Below are positions 34,649 through 45,134 of a stretch of DNA of 64,000 nt, piece by piece. Made by a program: the position numbers and the translations under genes. The DNA comes from Pyropia haitanensis (Eukaryota > Rhodophyta > Bangiophyceae > Bangiales > Bangiaceae), in the NCBI GenBank assembly GCA_008729055.1, contig SDUX01000006.1, forward strand, positions 319,501 to 383,500, read 5' to 3'. The stretch's first letter is position 1. Each line of letters opens with the position of its first letter. The notes under the pieces are model-generated. The model had not been told where the DNA came from, ran no database searches, and was given only the letters and a program-made list of their open reading frames with translations.

Positions 34649-36052
34649 ACCGCCCACCGCCACCGCCCACCGCCACCGCCACCGCCACCGCCACCGCCAC
34701 GGGCGCGGCAGGCAGCCACACCCCCGCAAGCGCCGCGGTGACCCCGAGCGGCGTCCCGGCTCACAGGTCCCAAAACCGCCGCGCGGTGGGCACCCAGCAC
34801 CGGCCAGCCGCACCGCCGTCGCTCACATGTGGGCACACGCGACAGAGGGGGGGGGAGGGGGGGGGAGGCGGGGGGGGAGGACGGCCGCGTCGGCGGCCGC
34901 CGCGACGACGGGCGCGCCCACCGACGACGCCGTACCGTGCCGTCCGTGCGGGGTCGTCCGCCGCCCCGGCAGCCGGCGGCTGCGGCGCCCAACGCACACG
35001 GCGGGCTGGCAAACGGCGACAGCGGACAGTGGGCGGGGAGGGGAGGGAGGGCGGAGGGGGGGGGGGGGGGGGGGTGGCGGGCCGGCCGACCCCCCCGCGC
35101 CGTGCTGCGCCGGCGGTGGCGTGACTTGGCGGCGGCGGCCGCGGAGGAGCGGCCACCACACAGCCGCGCCGCGCGGCGGCGGGCGTGTGGTGGCCACAGC
35201 TGGCGCCTGCCTGGCATTGGTCCAATCTGCAAGGCCGTCCCTTCATGGGGGAAAAATCCGCAACGAACAAAGGGTGCACGTGTGGACGATTGTTGGATCA
35301 AGCAAGATGGAACGTGCGACGTCAACAGTGACACGTGTGCACACACGCGTGAGAAATACACCCAGGCAAAACGTTGGAATGCGAGGGTGGCACCAGACCG
35401 CCAAACGCCGCCTCGACAGAGACAGGACTGACGCTGCGTCAACAGGACTTGTCCCAGAGCACGTCGGCCAACGTCCGCACCGACCGTCCAATGTTCCGTT
35501 TGAGATATCCATGCGCACGACGGTGAGTCGGTGCTGGGCGCTTGGATCGCCCCTAGACATGTCCTGCAGTATCCCACACGGCCAAAAGCTGAGACTGGCC
35601 TTTGAAATCGGTGCTCGCTGTCGTGCGCGTACGTCGTGTATGTATATGCAGGGTACTGCTCCTCTCAGCATGGACTTGATGTGAATTTCCAGCAGTCGCC
35701 CCTTTGTCGGACCGCCATCGACGCCGACTGCCGTTTGCAGTTTTCAACCAGGCGGATCATCCAGGTTGGCTGCCGCCCGCACTTTCCAAAGCCTTGCCAT
35801 AGATCCGTTGCCGGTCCGCGCTCCACCGTGCCGCGTCCGCCGCGGGCCTCGCCGCCGCCAGCGGTGCCGCCACCACCACCAGCGCCCGCCGCGCACGGCG
35901 CGCACGTGCGGCGGCCTGGACCTGGCCGAGCTGCCAGCAACGGGCCGTCCGTGCCCTTCCCCCCCCCCCCACCCCCCACCCCGTGCGTGCCCTCCATCAC
36001 CCCCCCCCCCGTCCCTCCCCCCCCCCCGACCCCGGCCTCCACCAGCGGTGCC
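34153..36052. other. Divergent upstream region of WS/DGAT and sulfotransferase genes
   Basis: No gene seen. Bases 34550-34699 are a CACCGC repeat. Bases 34840-35150 are G-rich. Bases about 35230-35780 are less GC-rich with mixed composition and short frames. Bases 35800-36050 are C-rich. It should hold the promoters of both flanking genes, but I recognise no specific element. Confidence 0.4.
34550..34699. repeat. (CACCGC)n minisatellite
   Basis: Imperfect CACCGC/CCACCG units with occasional CAT and CTA variants, about 400-550 bases upstream of the WS/DGAT start. Confidence 0.8.
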
Positions 36053-37700
36053 ATGACCCCCCCCACGGGCGCCCGGCAGCGCGCGCCGTTGTCCGGCAGC
36101 GGCCGGCGGTGGGCGGCGCCCCCCCCCCCCCCCCCCCCACCCTCCCCCCCCCCCTCCCAGACGGCGCCCGTGGCGGTGGCGGCCGCCGGCGGCAGCGGCG
36201 GCTCGCCGCCGCCGCCGCCGTCGGCGTCCTCCTCACCACCGCGGCGGCGGGCGGCGTCGCCATTGCCCGGCGCGGCGGCCCGGGCGGGTCCCCCCCCCGG
36301 CACGCCCGTGGCGGTGGTCGCCCCTGCCCCGCCGCCCGTCGACCGCGGCCGCCGCGGCCGCCGCCACCGCCGCCGCGTGTGACCCCCGTGCGGGCTATTG
36401 TGGCGCGGCGGTACGGGCGTGCCGGGACGCGGCGCCGCCGACGGCGGCGCACCCCGCCGCGCGCAACGGGCGGCCGCTCCTCGTCGTTGCTGCCGGCGGC
36501 AGCCGCTCCGCGTCCACGTGGGTGTACAATGTCGCGCGGGTGCTGCTGCGGGTGCGGGACCCAAACACGGTGGCGGGCTGGTATGAGGACCTTGCCGCGA
36601 CCGTCGCTACGTACGCGGCGTGGGTGCCGGCCACCGACGGCGGCGGCGGCGGTGGTGGTGGCGGGCTGGTGGGGGACGTGCGGGCGGCGAGCCGCCTCGA
36701 CGCGCTGCGGTCGCTCGACACGACGGTGCTCGTCAAGGTGCACCTGGTGCAGGAGTGGGCGACGCTCCTCGGCGGCGAGTACCCGCCGCCGCCGCCGCCG
36801 GCGCCGCCGCCCGCGGCGGCGGGGGTGTGGGCGCGCACGTGGCACGCGTGGCGACGGTGGGCGCGGCGGTGGGGCGGCGGCGCCCCCGAGCCGCCGGCGG
36901 CCCCCCCACTGACGGAGCTATCGGCCGCGGCGGACGTGGTGCTGACGAGCCACCGGGACGTGCGGGAGGTGGTGCGGTCGCTCCGCCACATGGGCTGGGG
37001 CACCCGCGTCGACGCGGCCGCGTTTTCGCACCCCGACTTTTGTGTCCGCCCGTACGCCGACGCCCGGTGGGCGCCGCGGCCGCTCGGCGCCGCCGCGTAC
37101 GACGACGCGGGGGCGTGGGTGAACCTCGCCCGCGCGCACATTGTGTGCCGCGAGCGGCTGCTCGCGTCGGCGGGGGATAAGGTGGCGCTCGATGTGCCCG
37201 CCGAGGCCCTCGCGGGTGCGTCGGCGGCGGCGCAGCTGGCGCTCGTGCGGCAGGTCGCCGCGGCGTTTCGTTGGCCGTATACCGACGCGGAGCTGGAGGG
37301 GGTGGTGACGGAGGTGGCCCGCCTGCGGGTGCCGCCGTGTGGCGGCGCTGGTGGCGGCGGCGGCGCCGCCGCCGCCGCCGGCCGCGTCGCGCTCGCGCTC
37401 AACCCAACGACGCACCTCCACCGCGGGCACGTCCGCGTCGCGGCGGCGAATGCAGCGGCGGTCGACGCGGCGGGCGTGGCGGCGATCGAGGCGGACCCGG
37501 TGTGCCGCGCGTGGCTCGTCCGCCACGGCTACATGGCCGCGCCAACGGCGGCGGCGGCGGCGGCGGCGGCGTCTGCGGCGGCGGAGGGGGGCGGGGGGGA
37601 GGGTGGCGGGGGGGCGCCGCCGCCGCCACCGCCGCCGCCGCCAGCCGCTGCGGCTGGGGGGAGCGGGGGGGGGTGGGGGTGGGGGGGGCGCCGCGCCTAG
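36053..37700 (+). CDS. Sulfotransferase-like protein, possibly with an N-terminal membrane anchor
   Basis: The conserved part is in one frame from about 36378 to TAG 37698-37700. LLVVAAGGSRSASTWVYNVA at 36480-36540 matches the 5'-phosphosulfate loop (SRSxSTW). TTVLVKVH and ADVVLTSHRDVREVVRSL match the later PAPS-binding region (R and S of the 3'-phosphate site). Such enzymes move sulfate from PAPS to a sugar or small molecule. ATG 36053 is the proposed start but is uncertain, because C-runs at 36119-36138 and 36290-36298 separate it from the domain in frame. The frame between those runs encodes LAAAAAVGVLLTTAAAGG followed by VAIARRG, which could be a type II Golgi anchor; another frame there is Pro/Ser-rich. 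A red alga would need such enzymes for sulfated galactans, but the substrate cannot be read from the sequence. Confidence 0.7.
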
Positions 37701-37899
37701 AGGCCGCCGCCGCCGCCGCGCGCCGCGGCCGCGGCGGCGGCCGTACCGGGTGCGGCCGCGGTGGGGGGGGGGGTGGGGGGGGGGATGCCGCCGGCTGCCG
37801 CCGCCACCCGGGGGGGGGGGGGGGGGGGGTTAGGGGGGGCGGCCGCCCGCGCCGGCCGGCCACCGCCGGCGTCGGCCGTGGCCGCTGCCGGTGTGGGCG

Positions 37900-37937
<38 letters not shown>

Positions 37938-39647
37938 CCCGCCGGCCGCCGCGCACGGCGGCAGCCGCCGCCGTGCCGTGCCGTGGGCGGCGGCGACCCG
38001 CGGGCGGGGCGGGCCCCCCCCTCGCCCGCGCGTCGCGTTTTCTGGCGGTGGCGCGTGGCGGGGCGCGGCGCCTGCCGGCGGCGCCGGGCGGACCGCCGCC
38101 GCCCCGCTGCGCGGCCACTGCGCGTGCGACGGTCCCCGCCGTGCGCGCCCGCGGTGTGCCCGCGCGGCGGTTGTCACCGCCGCCCCGCGCGCGCCGTGTC
38201 CCGGCGCGCGCCGCCGCCGGCTGGTGGCGGCGGCATGGCCGCCGCGCATCCGCGGCGGCTGCCGTGCGGTTCCACCGCCCGTTGCGCCCCGCGGGCGACC
38301 GAGTCGGGAGGCGTTCCCGCCGGCCGCCCCCCCCGACCCGCGTGGCTCTGGTCTGTCGGCTTCTTTTGCTGGTGCCGACGCGGCTGCCGCCGCGCCCGCC
38401 CGCCTACCCGCCCGCCCGCCGGCCTGTGCGCCGCCCCACCGGCTGGCCTTCCTGCCTGCCTGCGTGCCTACCTGCCCGCCCACCCGCCGGTGCGGCAGCC
38501 CGCCCGCGTGCCGTCCCGCTGGCGGGTCTGCCCGCCCGCCCACCCGCCCGACCGGCCGCCCATCGGGCCCACCCCACCGGCCGACCGTGCCACCGCCGCG
38601 CCACGCGGCGCGGCTGTGCCCCTGCCGGCCGACCCGACCGCGGCGACGACGCCGCCGCCGTCTGTGCGGCGTCGCGTCGGCCGACGCGGCGCGCGTCGCC
38701 GCGGCGTCGTGGAAGGACGGGAGGGAGGAGGAGGGGGAGGGGGAGGATTGGGGGGGAAGGGGGGGGGGGGGGGGGGAAGCGCCGCCGAGGGGGGGGTTGC
38801 GCGGGACCGGCCCGCGGCGACCGCTGCGGGCCGCCGCCGGTGCGCGCGGCGGTCGGCGGCTCTCTGTTTTTTTTTTTTGCTGTTTTTTTTTTTGCTGCCA
38901 CACGGACGCTGGGCGGGTGGGGGTGGGGCGGCCGCCCGTCGCGGCCGTCGTGGCGGCCGCGGCGCGCAGCCGCGGTACCGGCGCGCGGCCCCACAGCCGA
39001 CGGAACAGCCCCGGGGACGCCCCCCGCCTTCCCCCCCCTGCCTTTTCCATTGCCGCCTCCCCCACGCTGCCGCGCCGGCAGCACCGGCTCCATCCGGCCG
39101 CCGCGGCAGCGCCGCGCGGCGGCCCACCGCGACGCGCAGCCGGTGGTGGAGGGGGGGGGGGAACGGACGGCCCCGGCGCGCGCGCGGCCGGCGCGCGCGC
39201 GGCCGTCTGGGCCAACCGCCGCCGCCGCGACGGACGCGCGCCGCGCGCCCGACCGGGACGCGCCGCGGCGGCGGGCTGGCGGCCACCGGCCGGGTGGGTG
39301 GAGAGGCCCGGGGGGGAGAGGGGGGGGGAAGGGGGGGTGGCCCGCGCCGGCGAGTGGCGGGGGGGGGTGCCTCGACCTCCCCCGCGCGCCCGCCCGCCCC
39401 CGCCCGCCGATGCGGCCGCCCTCCCCGACGCCCTCGCCGCGGCGCGGCTGCCGCCCAACACGGACGCCCATGACGCGGCCGTGGGCGGCCGATACGGGCG
39501 GGACACGGCGCGTCGCGACACGCGGCACGGCCGTGGCGAGGCGGCGGACGCCGGCACACCCGTACCGGCGTTGGCGGGGGGGGGGGGGGCGCCCGAGGCG
39601 ATCCCGCACCCGTGCAAGGCGGCAGTGGCCGCCGCGGCGGCGACGGC

Positions 39648-39678
<31 letters not shown>

Positions 39679-40222
39679 GCGGCGGCGGCGGCAGCGGCAA
39701 AAGCGGCGTCGGCAGTGGGCGTCTCTACCCGTTGTGCCCTCCTCCCCCGCAGCCGCCACCGCCATCGTTGGGTGAGCCGCGCCACAAGGTCCATCGTAGC
39801 GGGAGGATCTGGCCGCCCTGGCCGGGAGCAGGTGGTTGGGAGCGCCAATCGCCGCTGTCGCCTCGCGTCTGACGGCGAAGAGGTAACTGCGACGGCCACC
39901 GTTGCCGCCGCCGGCACGGCGTCCTCCATTGCCCTCCGACACCGCCACCTAGTCGTCGCTCGCAGCCGTCGTGCTGTCCGCCACCGCCATCTCGCCATCT
40001 GCCACCGAGCCTTCAACCTGCTCACCACCGCCCGTCAGTGGTAGTTGACGGGCACGAGAGGGCACGCGCCGAGCGCCCACAGGGCCAGCTCCGCGCCGAC
40101 AGACATCACCAAACCCCCCGCAACCGCCGCCGCGTCGGACTGGCGAAAACACCAGCACAAATCGCCAACACACGAGGAGCGCGCACCAGCTGCGGCAGCA
40201 CCACACAAGACCACCAACTCTC
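37701..40222. other. Spacer between convergent sulfotransferase and ATPase genes
   Basis: No confident gene. Long frames on both strands are Arg/Pro/Ala shadow frames. Bases 38384-38575 form a degenerate CCTG/CCCG tetranucleotide repeat. Two T-runs joined by GCTG lie at 38866-38897. From about 39760 onwards composition moves towards the lower GC of the ATPase gene. CA-rich bases 40140-40220 could be the ATPase 3' UTR. Confidence 0.4.
38384..38575. repeat. Degenerate CCTG/CCCG tetranucleotide repeat
   Basis: Runs of CCCG, CCTG and CCTA in tetranucleotide phase on the plus strand. No coding signal. Confidence 0.6.
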
Positions 40223-43120
40223 CTACCGCCTTACAAGGGATGCATCATACATAATAGGTCCGTCCGCCATAAAGCCGCTAAGAGCCCTGCCGTACACGTT
40301 GAGATGATCCTCAGCCGTAATGATGATGACCTTGGACGACTGAGCAGCCGAGAGAAACTTTTGAGGTTTCCCAGCAGCACGCAAGTTGCTCTCCACCACC
40401 AACACAACGCGACTCGACCACTCGCCCCAATGGTCCCCGAAAGCCTTCTTGACCAGGCGGAGGCTCTTAGTCACGTGCTCATCAACCCTGAAGTACTCCT
40501 CTGCTCGCCAAGTGAACTTGTTCGACTTCACCACTGCAACCAACTCAGCCTTGTTGGGTGTCTCAGAGATGCCAGCGGGCGCAAGGAACTTGATGGTGTC
40601 AAAGCCCATCTGCTCGGGCAAGCACTTGAACATGGTTGTAACCAGCTCGGAAGGTGACCGCTCTAGAATCATCGCCATCTGGTTCGTGGCTGCGTCCTCA
40701 TTCACCTCCACAGCAAGCAAAGCGTTGTATAGCCTCTTCTTCAGCAGCGGCTGCGTGCCCTTAGTGTAGTACTTGGTCGTCCCAGGGTACAGCTGCAGCA
40801 ATGTTACCGCAGCATAGTCGTGAGGAAGCTTAACACTGGTAGATGCCTTGCCCAACTCCTTGGCTGCAGCGCGCACACGAGTGAGTGTCACGTCTGCGAA
40901 CAGCGCGGTGTACTCCCACACGCTAGATGCCGCGCTCTCGTAGTTCCTTGAGCCACACACAACCGCAAGGGCGCTCAGGATACCTTCCAATACAGTCAAC
41001 GCCGCGCCGCTACCCCGGACCCTGGCAAGTTCCATTTTCTTCGTCTCCCACGTCTCAAGAAGCGCCAGAAGAGACAGGGGTGGTAGGCACGGGTTCTTGT
41101 ACTCGCCGGTCGAGGTCACAATGGAGGCGGTCAGCGCGTTGGTGGAGACTAAGTCCTCCCACGTTCCACACGATGATCCGACATCAATAAGGGGCTGTGA
41201 GCCCACAATTGTGCAGTGGTGTAGAGCAGCAACAATGGCGATGGGGTAGAGACATAGACGAAACAGAAGCCCCTGCATAGCCTTGTCTTGCGAGAGTTGC
41301 TCCCAAGCCGGCCGCACGACCGAAGCCCAGAAAGGTCCCGCGTCCGCCTCCACTAGCTTTTGCCGCAGGAAGCCCGCGCTACGCGGATGACCCCCGCTTA
41401 GCCTGGCCAATGCCCGAGCCGCCAAGTCACTGGGCACATCGAACGAGCTCTTGAAAGGATGCCCAGTACGAAGGTTACCCCTGGACTCAAGCACGGGCAC
41501 AAAGTAGTACTCTGCTAGCTCGTCCATGTCCATGAAGTCAAACTGAACGGCATTCAGCACAAAGAACGGGGAGCCACGTTTTCCGCTGGACAGGGATGAC
41601 AGTCTGGTCTCGCAGTCTTTCAACATCTCCGGGTCCATCGTCTCGCTCAGTTCCGCAACCATGGAGCTAACGATGCGCTTTTCCTCGGCCGAGAGACGCC
41701 CCTTGACCTCGTCATATATCAGGCCAAAATAAGGTGCGGTGAACAGCACCGAGAGGCCCGTCTGCGCGCCCGTCCAGGCGCATAGCTCGTGACGATACAC
41801 GTCTAGTGTGCTTTGTGAGCAAGAACGGGCGTTGGAGCTCGCGTCGTCCTGCTCATTGTCGGGAGGGCCATCGACAGCGGACAAGTCGCCAGCGATGAAC
41901 GCAGCCTCGGCCGGGCTGTCGTAGGCCAACTCAGGCCACTCGCCGGCTATCTTGTTCAGCTCCTCGACAATGACAAGAGTCGGCTGCTCCCTCAGCGCCG
42001 TCACCGCTTCGCGAATGACCTCCTCTGCTGTGGTGCCGTTCGCGAGGATGCCGAGTACATGCCGAGCAAACACATCCCAGCTCAGCCTGTCCGCACAGCG
42101 TAGGGACCAAAGAGCGCGTACGTAGAGTGGAAGATAGGGGCGTGCAGACATATTCTCGTCCGAGCGCATGAGATCGTTGTCAAGCGGGCCCCACCGACTG
42201 CCGCTATTGAATGTGATGATGCAGGGGCGCGTACCTCGCAGCTCGTCGCACGCAGCTCCCCACCGCATGATCCCACTCGATGATGTTGCCATAGCGGCAT
42301 CGACGAACTTGGGATCGTCGAGCGACGCCAGCGCATCCGCCAAGTCCCACACGAGGTGCGACTTCCCGACGCCAGGTGAAGACACCACAACCGACGCCAC
42401 GCGACCGTTGCGCACAGCGGCGATATGCAACAGCGTTTGGACTACCTTGTCGTTGCGCGGAATGCAAATGTCTTCAATCCGGTCTGGTACAAGGACCAAG
42501 GTGTGACCGGGTGAGCGCCGAAGACCGGCCGCAAGACGATGCTCCGGGTCCAGCGACGCCGCTACAGGCCGCAGCTTACGAAAAGCCGTAATCAGGTTGA
42601 CAAGATCCCCACGTAGACTCTCCTGGTGCTCGTGAACAACAGCGCCGACCTGGTGCAACGCAAAGCGGTGGGCGGCCGCAAGGCGAGCACGGCGGTCAGC
42701 CGAAACCTGCTTGGACGTCATGAGCTCGACGGAAACTCGGTTGGCAGCCGCGATCACCAGCGCCTTCTCCGCACCGATCACCTTACGGTACAGCGGAAGG
42801 AGCGTAGCAGCTTCCTGGATGGCACCGCCGTCACTGGCCAGCTGGAAATCCTGCACACAAGCTTCCACCGCCCGACAAGACCAATAAAGACTGGAAGACA
42901 GCATCGCGTCGCCGTCGTCATCCACGGTCCAGTTCTTCACGTCACTCCCCGATATAGATGCGTCGACAATGGCTTGAGCGCGAGCGACCACCTCGTCCAT
43001 GTACTCCAGACAGGTGCAGGTCGCGTCACAAAATGGTTGCAGAGACGGAGAAGACAAGGCAGCAGCAGCTGCTCGAATCGTGTCCACCGCGTCCGCGCAT
43101 GACGGCGACTCAATCGCCAT
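40223..43120 (-). CDS. Large P-loop ATPase, Crinkler/RHS-like, in a lower-GC island
   Basis: The frame is open for over 1,080 codons with no homopolymer breaks. I place the start at ATG 43118-43120 (MAIESPSCADAVDTIR), giving 965 residues. ATG 43406-43408 is an alternative, but the extra part is Arg/Pro-rich and not protein-like. Walker A is VVSSPGVGKSHLVWDL near residue 250, and Walker B is TLVIVEELNKI near 385. Between them lies CIITFNSGSRWGP. The C-terminus includes VVLVVESNLRAAGKP and VIIITAEDHLNVYG. The P-loop with ITFN-type strand and a long variable C-terminal half recalls the ATPases of Crinkler and trypanosome RHS proteins. I saw no certain nuclease motif. Codon use is balanced and poor in Ala/Gly runs, unlike every neighbour, which suggests transfer or a mobile origin. 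The function is unknown. Confidence 0.6.
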   Translation of the reverse strand: MAIESPSCADAVDTIRAAAAALSSPSLQPFCDATCTCLEYMDEVVARAQAIVDASISGSDVKNWTVDDDGDAMLSSSLYWSCRAVEACVQDFQLASDGGAIQEAATLLPLYRKVIGAEKALVIAAANRVSVELMTSKQVSADRRARLAAAHRFALHQVGAVVHEHQESLRGDLVNLITAFRKLRPVAASLDPEHRLAAGLRRSPGHTLVLVPDRIEDICIPRNDKVVQTLLHIAAVRNGRVASVVVSSPGVGKSHLVWDLADALASLDDPKFVDAAMATSSSGIMRWGAACDELRGTRPCIITFNSGSRWGPLDNDLMRSDENMSARPYLPLYVRALWSLRCADRLSWDVFARHVLGILANGTTAEEVIREAVTALREQPTLVIVEELNKIAGEWPELAYDSPAEAAFIAGDLSAVDGPPDNEQDDASSNARSCSQSTLDVYRHELCAWTGAQTGLSVLFTAPYFGLIYDEVKGRLSAEEKRIVSSMVAELSETMDPEMLKDCETRLSSLSSGKRGSPFFVLNAVQFDFMDMDELAEYYFVPVLESRGNLRTGHPFKSSFDVPSDLAARALARLSGGHPRSAGFLRQKLVEADAGPFWASVVRPAWEQLSQDKAMQGLLFRLCLYPIAIVAALHHCTIVGSQPLIDVGSSCGTWEDLVSTNALTASIVTSTGEYKNPCLPPLSLLALLETWETKKMELARVRGSGAALTVLEGILSALAVVCGSRNYESAASSVWEYTALFADVTLTRVRAAAKELGKASTSVKLPHDYAAVTLLQLYPGTTKYYTKGTQPLLKKRLYNALLAVEVNEDAATNQMAMILERSPSELVTTMFKCLPEQMGFDTIKFLAPAGISETPNKAELVAVVKSNKFTWRAEEYFRVDEHVTKSLRLVKKAFGDHWGEWSSRVVLVVESNLRAAGKPQKFLSAAQSSKVIIITAEDHLNVYGRALSGFMADGPIMYDASLVRR

Positions 43121-43855
43121 GGCCAGCGGCGCCCACAGGAGAAACCCCTGAGACCGGGTGGTGCGCCACGGCGGTCCGAGACAACGGGAAGGCGACCGCA
43201 GACTTGTCGGGAGAGGGAGCCAGCCGGCATTCCATGACGATGACTGGGCGCGGGCCAAAGCAGCAAGATGACCGGCCTGGTAAAACGCCGCTGCTGAGGC
43301 ACGGGGAGAGCGGCGCGGCGCACGTTGCCCGGTGCCACGACGTGAGTCCCCCCGAGTCGGCTCCTGCACAAAGGGGACACAACCGCTCAAAGAGAAAGCC
43401 GTTACCATAGTAGAGGCACCCACCGTTATCGTCAGACCGCGAGGGGGCGGGGTAGTGCATGGCGGACGCACAACACGACGTCAGTGCGCACCAACCGGCG
43501 GCGCTGTACCCTAATAGGTAAGGTTAACTCACCGCGCACAGGGGACCACCGCTTACGATAGGAGTAGTCATGGGAGATATTGTGCCACGTTGCGTAAATT
43601 ACCGTACATTACCCGATGCTGCGTTCTTACTAGGCTTGTATTTCACGCGCTCAAACCCCGGGCGCGACGTGATTCACGCCCGATCACGCCCGATCACGCC
43701 CTAATTACGCCCTCTTTTGGGGCGTCATCACACAAAGGTAGCACCCGTTACATTGTGAATAAATTATTCCGAGTCATGTAGCACCCCTGTTAACTGCTTG
43801 TGCGGCAGTCATTCTGACATGCATCGTCGCGAAAACGTACCAGCCGTCCTGGGGT
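43121..43855. other. 5' flank of the ATPase gene
   Basis: No gene seen. The lower-GC composition continues to element C. Bases 43671-43716 hold a 10-bp tandem repeat built on GATCACGCCC. Confidence 0.4.
43671..43716. repeat. 10-bp tandem repeat (GATCACGCCC)
   Basis: Four to five imperfect copies: GATTCACGCCC, GATCACGCCC twice, then TAATTACGCCC. It lies about 550 bases upstream of the chosen ATPase start and could be a protein-binding array. Confidence 0.65.
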
Positions 43856-45134
43856 GTATCCGTCTGACACCAGTTTTTCACAAGTGGCACCAGTTTTTCA
43901 CAACTTCCCATCTGTGGGATTCCCACAGTGTTTACATAGAAGAACTGACAAAAATGCAAAGCAAGATCGTGCCCCAGCCGCCTATCGACTCGTGCCAAAA
44001 ATACAAGCCGAGGCGTAGGCAAACGGTGAGTCACACGGCTGGACGCGCCAACTCAAGGGCTCTCCGGCGGTGTAAAGAGACCCCAAAAAGGCGGGCTTTC
44101 GGGCGCGCGGCGCCGCGCCGCGGAGAAAAAGGTGCGGCTCCCCGAAGGGAATTAGAATTCAAATACCTCGCCTGACGCTGCTTCTGGCTGATTTATGGGC
44201 GAGCCCAGCGCTCCTCGGCGCGGCGTACAGCTGGCGCTCGAGAGGCTACGAGGCTTCTTCCCCTCCTGTAGACACTATACCCTCTTCTAGCACACCACCG
44301 GGACACAGACGCCTCCTAAACCCATTCGCCAGCCGTTGACCGCTGCAGAAGCGCATGTGCGGTTCCGAGGATGGGCGGCTGTCCCGCCACAAGAAGCCCG
44401 CTTGCCCCAGCTTACCCCACTTTCCTCCCCCTTTGCGGCCTGCGGACCGTATCCCCTCCCCCCCCTGACTGTGGACATACCTGGTGAGGGCTCCACATCT
44501 CCTCCTCCACCGGCAGCGGCCCTGTCTGGTCGGGGCGCCCCATCCCCCACCCCCTGGCAGCGGTACTGCCGGCTCGGACCCCCCCCCCGCCGCCCGCTCC
44601 GACGCCCCCCCCCACCCGCTCGGACGCCCCCCCCCCGGCCCCTCAAGTTGATCTGGGTGACCCCCCCACCTCCCCCGCTGCGAGCCGACGTGTGCTGCGG
44701 ACCCCCCGATGGAGCAGCGGTGGCATGGATGACCGCCCGGTGGCGATGGGACGGTCCGCACACCGTGCTCTGAGATCTGTCAAGAGACTACCCGGGTCCG
44801 ACTTGTCCGAGGCACGATCTCTGCGTGCTCATTGGTCGATGACCGCGGGATGCGGGCCCAGGAATGTAAATACAATCAAGTTTTTCCGGGGTTTCTTTGC
44901 AACATCGCGCTCTGGGGCCTGTCCTGGTGCAGATCTCGAGTTGTGAAAAACTAGTGTCACCCCCCAAAGGAGGGTACCTTTTTCAAAAAAGAAGCGCTCC
45001 TCGCCTTGAGAAACGGAAAAAACGCCCGGCCTCGTGAGGAGCTACGGAGTCCGCTCATATTTTTTTGGAGAAAAAAACGACCTCGCATCCTTTTCTCATA
45101 CCCGAGTTGTGAAAAACTGGTGTCAGACGGATAC
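43856..45134. mobile_element. Inverted-repeat element C
   Basis: GTATCCGTCTGACACCAG plus TTTTTCACAA at 43856-43883 is matched by its exact reverse complement at 45107-45134. A second copy of CACCAGTTTTTCACAACT follows the left end at 43889-43906. A diverged inverted copy (AGTTGTGAAAAACTAGTGTC) is at 44939-44958. Doubled inverted termini with no internal transposase frame suggest a non-autonomous DNA element, distinct from copies A and B. Flanking duplications were not clear. Confidence 0.6.

Noticed and set aside
44080..44170. Possible tRNA T-arm (ATTCAAAT)
   Set aside because: No acceptor or anticodon stem can be folded around it.
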